From Verrucomicrobiota bacterium (GTDB lineage Bacteria; Verrucomicrobiota; Verrucomicrobiia; Limisphaerales; UBA11358): a DNA stretch of 64,000 nucleotides. The stretch covers positions 1 to 64,000 of the forward strand of contig JAGWNY010000011.1 in the NCBI GenBank assembly GCA_028872915.1, in the 5' to 3' direction. The notes under the pieces were generated by a model. It searched no databases. It saw nothing but the letters and a program-made list of their open reading frames with translations, and was not told where the DNA came from. Positions 33,917-43,921 of the stretch are shown piece after piece. Every line of letters starts with the position of its first letter. Within the stretch, counting starts at the first letter, position 1. The position numbers were made by a program, and so were the translations under genes.

Positions 33917-36900
33917 ATGACTGGATTGATCAAAATGGTCTTTGGGTCGAGAAAGGACCGCGAAGTGCGAAAGCTCCGCCCATTCGTCGCCAAAATCAGG
34001 GAACTGGAGGCCGGACTTCAAACGCTTTCCGACGAACAACTGGCCGCCAAAACCGTTGCATGGAAGGACGAACTCTCGAAAATCCAGGACAAGGCCCAAC
34101 TGGCCGCCCGGCTCGATGAAATCCTTCCCGAAGCCTTTGCCGTTGTAAAAAGCGCCTGCCGCCGGATGGTCGGGCGGGAAATTGTCGTTCGCGGCCATCC
34201 GTTGAAATGGGAGATGATTCCCTTCGACGTTCAACTCATCGGCGGCGTCGGATTGCACGAGGGCAGGATAGCGGAAATGGCGACCGGCGAGGGCAAAACG
34301 CTCGTCGCCACCCTCCCGGTCTATCTCAACGCCCTTGCCGGCCGCGGCGTCCACGTCGTGACGGTCAACGATTATCTCGCCGCGCGCGATTCCGAATGGA
34401 TGGGCGCCGTCTATAAATTCCTCGGCCTGACAGTCGGTTGCATCCTCCATGACCAGCCGCCCAAAGTCCGCCGCGAGCAATACGCGTGCGACATCACCTA
34501 CGGCACCAACGCCGAATTTGGCTTCGATTACCTCCGCGACAACGGCATGGCTGTCCGCAAGGAGGACCAGGTCCAGCGCGGCCATTATTTTGCCATTGTG
34601 GACGAAGTGGATTCCATCCTCATTGACGAAGCCCGCACGCCCCTCATCATCAGCGGCCCTTCCATGCACACGTATGACGAGCAATACGACCAATGGAAAC
34701 CGGCGGTCGAATCGCTCGTCCGCGCCCAGCAACAACTCTGCAACCGCTTTCTCAAGGAAGCGGAGGACTGCATCAAAAAGCTGAATCCGCCGGATGATGG
34801 GAAGGTGGAAAACGGCGCAGACCTCGAAAAGGAAATCGGCACCCTCCTGTTTCGCGTGAAGACGGGGCAGCCGAAGTCGGAGGGATTGCTGCGCCTGCTC
34901 GAAAATCCTGAAAACGCGCGCCTCATGAACGAGGCCGAACTCGAATTACACAAGGACCAGAAGAAAGTGGACCTCTACCGGGAAAAGGAGGAATTGCTCT
35001 TTGCCATTGATGAAAAGAGTCTTGACGCGGATTTGACCGAAAAGGGCCGTAATCACATCAGTCCCAAGGACCCGGAAGCCTTTGTGCTTCCCGATCTGAC
35101 CACCCTGCTCCAGGAAATTGACGCCAGCCCCGAAGCCGACACCCGCAAACGGATGGAAGCCAAGACGAAATTGCAGCAGGATTTCGAGGGCAAGGCCCAA
35201 AAAATCCACGCCATTTCCCAGTTGCTCAAGGCCTATTCACTCTATCAAAAGGACGTCGAATACGTCGTCCAGGAAAACAAGGTCATCATCGTGGATCAGC
35301 ACACGGGCCGATTGATGCCCGGCCGGCGTTGGAGCGACGGCCTTCACCAGGCGGTCGAAGCCAAAGAAGGCGTGGAAATCGAGCGCGAAACCCAGACATT
35401 GGCCACGATCACCATCCAGAACTATTTCCGCCTTTACACGAAGCTTGCCGGCATGACCGGCACCGCCGAAACGGAGGCCACCGAATTTCTCGACATCTAC
35501 AAACTCGGCGTCCTGACCGTTCCCACCAACAAACCCAACATCCGCCAGGACTCGCACGATTCCATCTATAAAACCAAGCGCGAGAAATTCAACGCGGTGG
35601 TACAGGAAATCAAGGAACTCCATGCCCGCGGCCGTCCCATTCTCGTGGGCACCATTTCGGTGGAAACCAGCGAAATGCTCTCGCGCATGCTCAAACGCGA
35701 GGGTCTCGTTCATTCCGTTCTCAACGCGAAATATCACCAGCAGGAGGCTGAAATTGTGGCGCGCGCCGGCCAGCGCGGCTCCATCACCATCGCCACCAAC
35801 ATGGCCGGCCGCGGGACGGACATCAAACTGGGCGAGAGCGTGGCCGACGTGGCCGGCCTGCACGTCCTGGGCACCGAGCGCCACGAGGCCCGCCGCATTG
35901 ACCGCCAGTTGCGGGGCCGTTGTTCCCGCCAGGGCGACCCCGGCTCGTCCCATTTTTTCATCTCATTGGAAGACGATCTCATGCGCCTCTTCGGCTCGGA
36001 CCGCATCGCAAAAATGATGGAAAAAATGGGCTTCGGCGAAGGCGAGGAATTGAGGCATCCCTGGCTGAACCGTTCCATTCAGAGCGCGCAAAAGAAAGTC
36101 GAACAGCACAATTTCCAAATCCGCAAGCGCACGCTCGAATACGACGACGTGATGAACAAGCAGCGGGCGGTCATTTACGGTTTCCGCAACGAAATTCTTC
36201 ACAGCGAGGACGTGCGCGACCGCCTCATGGACATCATGGAGGAAGTTGTGGTGGACAAGGTCGCCCAATTTACCAACGCCGAATCTGAATATGGCGAATG
36301 GAAAGTGCGCGCGCTGGCCGACTGGGTAAACCTGAATTTTCCCCTGGGCATGCCCGAAGCCGAAATCATCAAGGCCGCCGACTCCGGCAAGGAAACCCCC
36401 GTGCCCGGTTCGCTCTTTGACGGATTAAGCGCGGCCCAGTTCGCGGTCTGCCACTTCATCTCCGGCAGCATCCGCAAGGCCTATGTGGTTAAAATCAGTT
36501 TCGAGGACCCCCAGGCGCTCAAGGAAGTGGAACGGTTCACCATCCTCGCCGCCATTGACCGGCTGTGGCAGGAGCATCTTTACGACATGGACAGCCTTCG
36601 TTACAGCATCGGTCTGCGCGGCTACGGCCAGCGCGATCCGCTCGTGGAATATAAAGCCGAAGCCTTCAAAATGTTCGACGAACTCATGGTGAACATCAAG
36701 ACGCGCATCTGCCACAATATCTTCCGCAGCGCCTCCTCGATGATGGCCTTTGAAAATTTTCTGAAAAATGTTCCGCAACAAACGCTCCATCAAAGCGCCA
36801 GCGCCTTCGGCGGCGGCGCCACCAATGCCCCGCCAGCCAGCGAGACTGCCAGGGGCAGCGACATCGTCAGCGAAGCCGCGGCCGCCGAGGAAAAGGCCCG

Positions 36901-36988
36901 GCCCGTTCGCACCGGTCCCAAGGTGGGGCGAAACGATCCCTGTCCCTGTGGCAGCGGGAGAAAATACAAACACTGTTGTGGAAAGTAA
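33917..36988 (+). CDS. secA: Preprotein translocase ATPase SecA
   Basis: 1,023 residues. It powers protein export through SecYEG. Motifs are MATGEGKTLVATLPVYLNAL (Walker A, about residues 120-140), the DEVD-type IVDEVDSILIDEARTP, IATNMAGRGTDIKLGE, and RQLRGRCSRQGDPGSS. The C-terminus is the zinc-binding CPCGSGRKYKHCCGK. It is somewhat longer than the 900-residue E. coli enzyme because of an insertion at about 270-470, as in other PVC-group SecA. ATG start preceded by a weak ribosome site. Confidence 0.97.
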   Translation: MTGLIKMVFGSRKDREVRKLRPFVAKIRELEAGLQTLSDEQLAAKTVAWKDELSKIQDKAQLAARLDEILPEAFAVVKSACRRMVGREIVVRGHPLKWEMIPFDVQLIGGVGLHEGRIAEMATGEGKTLVATLPVYLNALAGRGVHVVTVNDYLAARDSEWMGAVYKFLGLTVGCILHDQPPKVRREQYACDITYGTNAEFGFDYLRDNGMAVRKEDQVQRGHYFAIVDEVDSILIDEARTPLIISGPSMHTYDEQYDQWKPAVESLVRAQQQLCNRFLKEAEDCIKKLNPPDDGKVENGADLEKEIGTLLFRVKTGQPKSEGLLRLLENPENARLMNEAELELHKDQKKVDLYREKEELLFAIDEKSLDADLTEKGRNHISPKDPEAFVLPDLTTLLQEIDASPEADTRKRMEAKTKLQQDFEGKAQKIHAISQLLKAYSLYQKDVEYVVQENKVIIVDQHTGRLMPGRRWSDGLHQAVEAKEGVEIERETQTLATITIQNYFRLYTKLAGMTGTAETEATEFLDIYKLGVLTVPTNKPNIRQDSHDSIYKTKREKFNAVVQEIKELHARGRPILVGTISVETSEMLSRMLKREGLVHSVLNAKYHQQEAEIVARAGQRGSITIATNMAGRGTDIKLGESVADVAGLHVLGTERHEARRIDRQLRGRCSRQGDPGSSHFFISLEDDLMRLFGSDRIAKMMEKMGFGEGEELRHPWLNRSIQSAQKKVEQHNFQIRKRTLEYDDVMNKQRAVIYGFRNEILHSEDVRDRLMDIMEEVVVDKVAQFTNAESEYGEWKVRALADWVNLNFPLGMPEAEIIKAADSGKETPVPGSLFDGLSAAQFAVCHFISGSIRKAYVVKISFEDPQALKEVERFTILAAIDRLWQEHLYDMDSLRYSIGLRGYGQRDPLVEYKAEAFKMFDELMVNIKTRICHNIFRSASSMMAFENFLKNVPQQTLHQSASAFGGGATNAPPASETARGSDIVSEAAAAEEKARPVRTGPKVGRNDPCPCGSGRKYKHCCGK

Positions 36989-37009
36989 TTTGCTCGGATT
37001 GGTTCCTGC

Positions 37010-38254
37010 ATGAACAAACCCTGGCGCAGCGGCATCATTTTCACCGCAATCAATTTTCTGACCGGCTTGGGAAACTTGGCCTTCCAGATTGTGCTGGGCC
37101 ATCATTTAAAAGCCCAGGGCCAATACAGCCAGGCCAACAGCGCGATCAATGGCCTCATGCCCATGCTGAGCCTCGTGCCCCTGGTCGCTGTTTTCACCGT
37201 TACCCATTACATCGCCCATTTCAAGGCCATCGGCGACAGCGGCAGATTGCAAGGCCTGCTGGCTGGCTGCCGCCGGTTCTTGTTCCACGTCACCCTCATC
37301 GGTTCAGCCCTGGCCGTGGCCGCCATAAAGCCTCTCAGCATCTTTTTCCACTACAGCCTTGGCTTGATGCTCGCAACCCTCCTTTTCACCCTCGTAGGTC
37401 TTTGGACGTCCCTCGCCACCGCCCTCTGCCAGGGTTTGGCCTGGTTTTATCGCCTGGCTCTCCTGGGCTTTCTCGCCATGCTGCTGCGCGTCTCTTTTGG
37501 ATGGCTCATTACCCTCCACTGGCCCTCGCCGCAGACGGCCGTTCTGGCCTCCACTTTCGGATTGCTGGCATACGTGCTGCTTCTGGCGTGGCGGAGGGAG
37601 ATTGCCGTCAAAGCCGAACCCGTTTCCCCATGGAACCATGAATTCATCCTCTATCTGGTCGTTTCGACGGCTGTCGTTGTCGGCCAGTATTGTTTCATGA
37701 ACAGCGACCTCATGGTCATGCAACGCTATTTCACGGCCGCCGACGGCGACGCCTACGTCGGCGCTGAGCGCCTCGCGGTTTCCCTCCCCATAACCGTCGC
37801 CCCGCTCCTGACCGTTCTGTTCACCCATCGTTCCTCCGGCCACACTTCCAGGGCCTTGCGCGAACAGTTGGAACTGGTCGGACTTTACACCTTCGGCCTC
37901 ACCTGCGGCGCCGTTTGCCTCCTATTCCTGCGCACGTTTTGCCTCAAACTCATTTTCGGGGGCCATGTGCCGCCGGCGGCGGCTGCCATGATCAAGCCAT
38001 TGGCACTGACGATGGTGTTTGTCGGCTTGCTCCAAGCCATCAGCACCTGGGCGCTGGCCAGCCGTTGGTCCAAAGTGGCCGTCACCTTCGGCATCCTCGG
38101 CCTGATTTATTGGATTGTCATCCTGACCGCGGGCCGGACCCCGGCATCGCTACTTCGCGCCATGCCCATCGCCTCCGCCATCGCCTTGCTCATCCTTGCC
38201 GTCGTCTGGTTCTATACGCTGAAACGCCATTCCAAAATCGCGCAGCCTGTTTGA
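37010..38254 (+). CDS. Multi-pass membrane protein, flippase-like
   Basis: 414 residues, strongly hydrophobic with about 12 helices, in the style of MOP/Wzx polysaccharide flippases (NSDLMVMQRYF then AAVGAERLAVSLP-like core). It may export lipid-linked sugars. It follows secA with a 21-base gap. No catalytic motif identifies a substrate, so assignment rests on topology and the NSD(L)MV pattern. Confidence 0.7.
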   Translation: MNKPWRSGIIFTAINFLTGLGNLAFQIVLGHHLKAQGQYSQANSAINGLMPMLSLVPLVAVFTVTHYIAHFKAIGDSGRLQGLLAGCRRFLFHVTLIGSALAVAAIKPLSIFFHYSLGLMLATLLFTLVGLWTSLATALCQGLAWFYRLALLGFLAMLLRVSFGWLITLHWPSPQTAVLASTFGLLAYVLLLAWRREIAVKAEPVSPWNHEFILYLVVSTAVVVGQYCFMNSDLMVMQRYFTAADGDAYVGAERLAVSLPITVAPLLTVLFTHRSSGHTSRALREQLELVGLYTFGLTCGAVCLLFLRTFCLKLIFGGHVPPAAAAMIKPLALTMVFVGLLQAISTWALASRWSKVAVTFGILGLIYWIVILTAGRTPASLLRAMPIASAIALLILAVVWFYTLKRHSKIAQPV

Positions 38255-38410
38255 TTTTAGATACTCCCGCGGCTTGAGGTTTGCCCCTCTCGGAGCATGG
38301 CCAATAATTGTCCAAACTTGGCCAGAAAATGTGGAGCGAAATGACCCGCTGTGAGGCATCCTGCGCTTGCCGATTTTCAACCAATTCATTACGCTCAAAT
38401 TAACCATATT

Positions 38411-39124
38411 ATGGCAAAAGAAATTCTGGAAATGCCCGTCGAACTGACGACGATGGAGCTGCCCGACACCAAAACCATCCGCCTCAAATGGCCCGACGGC
38501 CACAACCCCGATTTCAAGACCGGCCAGTTCATCACGCTTTATTGGCCTGATACGCCCAACTACAAGCGCGCCTATTCCCTGTCATCCTGCTGCCTCGACC
38601 GCGGCTTTTATGAAGTGACCGTCAAACGCGACGGCAAAATGGGCACCCGCCTCGTGGATTGGGCCAAGGTGGGCGACAAATTATTCGTCATCCCGCCGGT
38701 CGGCAAATTCCTGCCCGTTTATGAGCCACAGAAACATCTTGTCTGCATTGCCGGCGGTTCGGGAGTGACGCCCTTTCGCGCCTATGTCCGCGAAGCCACC
38801 CGCCGGAAATTGGAAACCAAAATCACCATTCTTTACAGCGTGCGCCAGCCCAAGGACATCATCTTCAACAGCGAATTTCGCGAATTGGAAACGCAAAATC
38901 CGCATTTCAAATTCCACGTCACCTGCACCCGGGCCAAACCGGAGGACAATTGGACGGGCCGGACTGGTCGCGTGGACGCCGCATGGGTCAGGGAGCACGT
39001 CGCCGATTTGGCCAATACCTTCTTTTACGCGTGCGGGCCGAATCCGCTCGTCGAATTTGCCGAAGCCGTTGTCTTTGAATTCGGCGCGCCCAAGGAACAA
39101 ATGAAAACGGAAAAATGGGGATAA
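38411..39124 (+). CDS. Ferredoxin/flavodoxin--NAD(P)H reductase-like protein
   Basis: 237 residues with the FAD-binding RAYSLSSCC (RxYS) motif, a strand-turn for the flavin phosphate, and the NAD(P)-binding CIAGGSGVTPFRAYV and FYACGPNPLVEFAE motifs. It shuttles electrons between NAD(P)H and a carrier. No iron-sulfur domain is attached. The ATG at 38411 is chosen; an upstream frame to 38351 is less protein-like. Confidence 0.85.
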   Translation: MAKEILEMPVELTTMELPDTKTIRLKWPDGHNPDFKTGQFITLYWPDTPNYKRAYSLSSCCLDRGFYEVTVKRDGKMGTRLVDWAKVGDKLFVIPPVGKFLPVYEPQKHLVCIAGGSGVTPFRAYVREATRRKLETKITILYSVRQPKDIIFNSEFRELETQNPHFKFHVTCTRAKPEDNWTGRTGRVDAAWVREHVADLANTFFYACGPNPLVEFAEAVVFEFGAPKEQMKTEKWG

Positions 39125-39179
39125 GGCGGCGTTCGCAAACGCCCATCGTCCCCGTCGGACCGTCCCGGCGCAACTTTTC

Positions 39180-40322
39180 ATGCTCAAACGCACCGCCCTC
39201 TTTTCCGCGCATCAAACACTCGGCGCGCGCCTCATTGATTTCGGCGGCTGGGAGATGCCGGTCCAATACAGCGGCATTGTGGCCGAACATCTGGCCGTCC
39301 GCCACGCCGCCGGCATCTTCGACATATCGCACATGGGCGAAATCACCGTCAGCGGCGCCGCCGCCGCCGATTTTCTCAATCACGTTCTCACGAACGATGT
39401 CCGCAAACTTGCGCCTGGCCGCGGCCAATACACGCTGCTCTGTAACGAACGCGGCGGCGTGATTGACGATCTTTACGCCTACCAGCTTTCCCAGGAAGTG
39501 TATCTGCTCATCGTGAACGCTTCGCGCACGGAGGCCGACGTTGCCTGGCTCAAATCGCGATGGAACGACTTTCCGCATCGAAATGACGTTCTGCTCACCG
39601 ACGCTTCCCACAATTATTCCGCCGTAGCCGTTCAAGGCCCTCGTGCAAAGGAATTCATTTCAGCCTGCGTAGCCGGCCCGTCCATATCCGCAATGCGCGT
39701 CAACCATGTGACCGACCTGCAAAAAAATCAAATTGCCGGTTTTCAGTTCGATCACGGCGGCGTTTTCGTTTCCCGCACCGGTTACACCGGCGAAGACGGT
39801 TTTGAAATCACCGGTTCGGACAAGGCCATTGAACATGCCTGGAACGCCATTCTCCAAACCGGCCAGCCTTTCGGCATCAAACCCTGCGGCCTGGGCGCCC
39901 GCGATACTCTCCGCACGGAAGTTTGCTATCCTCTCTACGGCCATGAATTGGACGAGAACACGACCCCGCCAGAGGCAGGCTTGGGCTTTTTCGTTGCGTT
40001 GGACAAGGGGCAATTCATCGGAAGCGCGGCGTTACTGCGACAAAAGGCCGAAGGCGCCGGCAAAAAATTGATCGCATTTAAAATGACGGAAAAATCCGCC
40101 CCGCCGCGGCCGCAGTATGCGATTCGCGCCGGCGGCGCATCCATCGGCACCGTCACCAGCGGCACCCAAAGTCCTTCGCTCAATGTCGGCATCGGCATGG
40201 GCTATGTTCCGCCGCATTGCGCCAGGCCGGACACAACCATCGAAATCGAAATTCGCGGCAAATCATTTCCGGCCATCGTTGTTCCCAAACCCATCTACAA
40301 AAGACCGTCCGCCGCGAACTGA
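39180..40322 (+). CDS. gcvT: Aminomethyltransferase of the glycine cleavage system
   Basis: 380 residues. GcvT transfers the methylene unit from lipoylated GcvH to tetrahydrofolate. It has the N-terminal FDISHMGEI pattern and the folate-binding region with TRTGYTGEDGFEI (here VSRTGYTGEDGFE). ATG start at 39180. gcvH follows in 57 bases, so the two are one unit; gcvP is not in the window. Confidence 0.95.
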   Translation: MLKRTALFSAHQTLGARLIDFGGWEMPVQYSGIVAEHLAVRHAAGIFDISHMGEITVSGAAAADFLNHVLTNDVRKLAPGRGQYTLLCNERGGVIDDLYAYQLSQEVYLLIVNASRTEADVAWLKSRWNDFPHRNDVLLTDASHNYSAVAVQGPRAKEFISACVAGPSISAMRVNHVTDLQKNQIAGFQFDHGGVFVSRTGYTGEDGFEITGSDKAIEHAWNAILQTGQPFGIKPCGLGARDTLRTEVCYPLYGHELDENTTPPEAGLGFFVALDKGQFIGSAALLRQKAEGAGKKLIAFKMTEKSAPPRPQYAIRAGGASIGTVTSGTQSPSLNVGIGMGYVPPHCARPDTTIEIEIRGKSFPAIVVPKPIYKRPSAAN

Positions 40323-40379
40323 AACCCGTTGAATTTTCTTTGCGTCCATCTCTCTTGCTGGTGAAATGAACGAAATTTT

Positions 40380-40772
40380 ATGAGCAACGTTCCCGCCGAC
40401 CTGAAATATACCAAATCCCACGAATGGACCCGCGTCACGGCCGATGTGCCCGGCATCGCGACGGTCGGCATCACCGACCACGCCCAACACGAACTCACCG
40501 ATATCGTGTTCGTTGAATTGCCCGAAATTGGCCGGCGGCTCAAAGCCGGCGAAGCGTGCGCCGTGGTGGAATCGGTCAAGACGGCGAGCGACATTTATTG
40601 TCCGCTCAGCGGCGAAATTATTGAAGTCAACAAAAGCATTGTGAACGATCCGGCGCTGGTGAACCGCGAGCCACATTCGGGCGGCTGGTTTTTCAAGATC
40701 AAGTTCAGCAACGCGGCCGAACTCGATTCGCTGCTCACACCGGAAAGTTACGAGGCACAGATTAAGGGTTGA
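40380..40772 (+). CDS. gcvH: Glycine cleavage system H protein
   Basis: 130 residues, the lipoyl carrier of glycine cleavage. The lipoyl-lysine motif is [13 protein letters not shown] (Lys67), with the HEW and [11 protein letters not shown] signatures at the N-terminal side. It forms an operon with gcvT. Confidence 0.96.
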   Translation: MSNVPADLKYTKSHEWTRVTADVPGIATVGITDHAQHELTDIVFVELPEIGRRLKAGEACAVVESVKTASDIYCPLSGEIIEVNKSIVNDPALVNREPHSGGWFFKIKFSNAAELDSLLTPESYEAQIKG

Positions 40773-41057
40773 GGGAAGGAGGGTCTCGTTTCTTTTGGGG
40801 GCAACTACTTTTTTACACAGCATGGGACAGTTTTGGAGCTTTTGCTGGAGGTGTAAGAACGGCTGATCTCGTCACTTTGAGCTGAGATTTTCAGGTTTCA
40901 GCGAAGGCAAACCCTTGCCATCATCGGTGAAAGAGCCGATTTCTCTAATTTTTAGAGATGATTTTTTCATGCCGTTCCACATTTAACCAGCTCTCATGCC
41001 AACAGTTCGGCTCGGATCAATTTTTTGACCACAAGGGCGGTGATGTAGCAAAGTAAA

Positions 41058-43226
41058 TCAGCGTCTCCGCCGGTGGCGGCCGCTCCCATGATGGCGGGAC
41101 AAAACGGGAGCCTGGAAACGTTTGAGGCTGAATTTTGATTTGGAGATTTCCCTGAATTTCGTTGTGAGGCGAAAATCCACCTGTTTCTTGAATGTGTCCA
41201 CCTTCGCAACCTGAACTTCCACCTTGTCGCCAAGCCGGATCATCCGGCGCGTGCGCCGGCCCATGAGATGGCTTCGTTGTTCATCGTAAATATAGAAGTC
41301 GTCCGTGATGCTGGACAACGGCACCAACCCGCCCAGGGCGAGGCCGGGCACGTCCACGAAGAAACCAAAGTTTCGCAAGTCCGTCACCAGCGCCGGATAA
41401 CGCGTCGGTTGGCCGGACGCGAGTTGCGTCTTGAGGAAGGCGAACAGTTTCACGTCTTTGCTGTCGCGCCCGGCGTCGGCGGAATTGCGTTCCGTCTCGG
41501 AGATATGCTCGGCGGTTTCCTTGAGTGATTTTGCCGCGCCGAGGTTGTGCTGGAACAGCGCGCGATGCACCACAAGGTCGGCATAACGGCGGATGGGCGA
41601 GGTGAAGTGCGTGTATTTCTGCTTGGCCAGCCCGTAATGGCCGAGTGGTTCCACGTCGTAGCGCGCCCGCATGAGCGATTTCAAAAGTCCAATCTTGAGC
41701 GCCTGGCCGATGGGCAGCGCGCCGAGTTTTTGCAGAAGCTTTTGAACCTCCTGCGGCTTGCTCAAATTGCCGCAGGGCACATGATGGCTCAAGACTTCCT
41801 CGCGATATTCGCGCAACCGCCGTTCATCCGGCGGCTCGTGAACGCGGTAAATCGCCTTCAGATTCCGGCTCATCAGGCGCGCCGCCACGGCCTCGTTGGC
41901 CAGCAGCATGAATTCCTCAATCAGCTGATGCGAAATGTCGTTCTCGACCTTTTCGATGCGCGCGATGCGGCCGTTTTCATCGAGCTGGATTTTGCTTTCA
42001 GGAAAATCAAGGTCAAGCGAACCGGCCTTGAACCGCAGGCGGCGGATGCGTTGGGCGAGTTCATTCGCGTCATGCAGCATCCGTTCGATATGGCCCGCCG
42101 GTTTGCGCTGCAATATCTCCAGCACCATGCGGTAGGTGAAGCGCCGTTGCGAATGGATGACCGCCGGATAAAATTTCGTCGCCAGCACGCGCCCGTCGTG
42201 CGACACGAGAAATTCCACGCACCTGGTCAGGCGGTCCACGTTGGGTTTCAGCGAACAGAGTTCGTTGCTCAAGGCTTCCGGCAGCATCGGAATCACGCGG
42301 TCCACGAGGTAGGTCGAGTTGCCGCGTTTGCCGGCCTCGTCGTCCAAGGCGGTGCCGGGTTTGACGTAATGCGACACGTCGGCGATGTGAACCCACAACT
42401 GCCATCGTTCCGCGGAAATCCGCCGCAGACAGATCGCGTCGTCAAAATCCTTTGCGTCGTCGGGATCAATGGTCACGACAGGATGGCTCCGGCAATCCTC
42501 GCGTCCGTGCAGTTCGTGCGGTTTCACCTCGCCCCCGATTGCCCGCGCTTCGGCCAAGACGATTTTCGGAAAGTGGAGCGGCAGATTGTATTCGCGCAAC
42601 ACAGAAAGCATGTCCACGCCCTCTTCGCCAGGGGCGCCGAGGACCTCAATAATTTCGCCTTCGGGACTGGCATGGCGCGATTTCCATTCGCGCAATTCGA
42701 CGACCACCTTGTCGCCAATCCGGGCGCGGCGTCCAACATCGCGCGGCTCGGGCACATAAACGTCGTGCGGAATTTGCGGGTCATCGGGAATGACAAAAAG
42801 AAATTGGCTGCTCTTCTGCAATGTGCCGACGATCTTCGTCCGGCGGCGTTGGAGCACGCGAACGACCGTGCCGGTGTTTCGCAATTCGGGACGGTCGCGC
42901 CGGACCAGCACGCGATCTTCGTGGAACGCCGTGAACGTGGCATTTTCCGGGATGGCAATTTCCTTGATCGTTGAATCATCGGGTTGCAGAAATCCCTTGC
43001 CCGCGCGGTTGATGTGAATGCGGCCGGGAATCAAGTCCGCTTCGCCCGGCAGGATGTAGCGGTTGCCCTTGATGCGGGCAATGCGGCCGGCCTGTTCCAA
43101 AACGCGCAGCACGTGTTGCAATTCCTGCTGCCGGTTCGGCGCCAGGCCAAGCTGATGGAGCAGTTCCGGGACGTTCGCGGCGACGTAATTGCCGCGACCG
43201 AGATGCTTTAAAATTTGGCTTTCCAT
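41058..43226 (-). CDS. rnr: Ribonuclease R (RNB family exonuclease)
   Basis: 722 residues. It degrades structured RNA 3' to 5'. An N-terminal winged helix and cold-shock domains lead to the RNB core with VVTIDPDDAKDFDDAICL (the metal aspartates) and the HFTSPIRRYADLVVHR motif. A C-terminal S1 domain (VPGLALGGLVPLSS) and a basic tail ending GSGRHRRRR follow. The first ten residues of the open frame are not conserved, so the ATG at 43226 is chosen. Confidence 0.93.
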   Translation of the reverse strand: MESQILKHLGRGNYVAANVPELLHQLGLAPNRQQELQHVLRVLEQAGRIARIKGNRYILPGEADLIPGRIHINRAGKGFLQPDDSTIKEIAIPENATFTAFHEDRVLVRRDRPELRNTGTVVRVLQRRRTKIVGTLQKSSQFLFVIPDDPQIPHDVYVPEPRDVGRRARIGDKVVVELREWKSRHASPEGEIIEVLGAPGEEGVDMLSVLREYNLPLHFPKIVLAEARAIGGEVKPHELHGREDCRSHPVVTIDPDDAKDFDDAICLRRISAERWQLWVHIADVSHYVKPGTALDDEAGKRGNSTYLVDRVIPMLPEALSNELCSLKPNVDRLTRCVEFLVSHDGRVLATKFYPAVIHSQRRFTYRMVLEILQRKPAGHIERMLHDANELAQRIRRLRFKAGSLDLDFPESKIQLDENGRIARIEKVENDISHQLIEEFMLLANEAVAARLMSRNLKAIYRVHEPPDERRLREYREEVLSHHVPCGNLSKPQEVQKLLQKLGALPIGQALKIGLLKSLMRARYDVEPLGHYGLAKQKYTHFTSPIRRYADLVVHRALFQHNLGAAKSLKETAEHISETERNSADAGRDSKDVKLFAFLKTQLASGQPTRYPALVTDLRNFGFFVDVPGLALGGLVPLSSITDDFYIYDEQRSHLMGRRTRRMIRLGDKVEVQVAKVDTFKKQVDFRLTTKFREISKSKFSLKRFQAPVLSRHHGSGRHRRRR

Positions 43227-43316
43227 CCTGGCTGTATTCCTTCGGCAGGTCTGCATCCTAGCTCGGAAAAATCGCCTGTCGAATGAAAAGGGAGTTTACT
43301 CCGCGGACTTCTCGGT

Positions 43317-43751
43317 TCACGGCTCCAGTTTGGCGTTCATCGAGACATTGGCGCGCAACAACCGCGACACCAGGCAACCCGTCCTGGCGCGGACGGTCGC
43401 ATCAATGAACTCGCTCTGGGTGACTTTGGGCAGCCGGGCGATGACATTCAGATGGATATTCATGATCGTCCAACCGGCGGCCAGGTGTTCCAGCGCCACC
43501 GTCGCGGTGATGAAGATGTCGCCCGACGCGGAACCTGCCAGCCCCAATTCTTTCGACAGGGCCAGGGAGAAACTGGCGGCGTGGGCGGCGGCAATCAGTT
43601 CGGCCGGATTGGTTCCGGAGTTTTTTGTGAAAGGAATGCCCAGGGAAAAGACGGCCTCTTTCAGCGCGCCGCTTTCGGTGGACATGGCCCGGGTGCCGCC
43701 TTTGGTTCCGCCCCGCCACCGGGCCGACGCCTTCTGGATGATGAGTTTCAT
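43317..43751 (-). CDS. osmC: OsmC-family protein lacking the peroxidatic cysteine
   Basis: 144 residues aligning end to end with OsmC peroxidases: ARWRGG at the N-terminus, then GTNPAELIAAAHAASFSLAL, then ATVRARTGCLVSRLL. The peroxidatic cysteine of the ACFSMAL motif (E. coli Cys59) is Ser60 here; the codon reads AGT. The resolving Cys is retained as Cys126. Without the first thiol it should not reduce organic hydroperoxides. The start at 43751 matches the family length. It is transcribed divergently from a LysR gene. Confidence 0.88.
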   Translation of the reverse strand: MKLIIQKASARWRGGTKGGTRAMSTESGALKEAVFSLGIPFTKNSGTNPAELIAAAHAASFSLALSKELGLAGSASGDIFITATVALEHLAAGWTIMNIHLNVIARLPKVTQSEFIDATVRARTGCLVSRLLRANVSMNAKLEP

Positions 43752-43921
43752 CGGGACACCATGCTGTGAAACCAGAAGACATGCCAATACTTCGTTGCTG
43801 TGTTTGCCATACCTTCCAGCTATGGACGAAAGGCGCCCATCATTTTCAGCCGCGCGCTTCGCCTGTCCTTGTTCGTTCCAGTTTGTCAAACGGATGATGG
43901 ACAGCTACACTGCGGCTGAAC

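Noticed and set aside
39125-39179. Glycine riboswitch ahead of gcvT
   Set aside because: The gap is only 55 bases, too short for the aptamer and expression platform.
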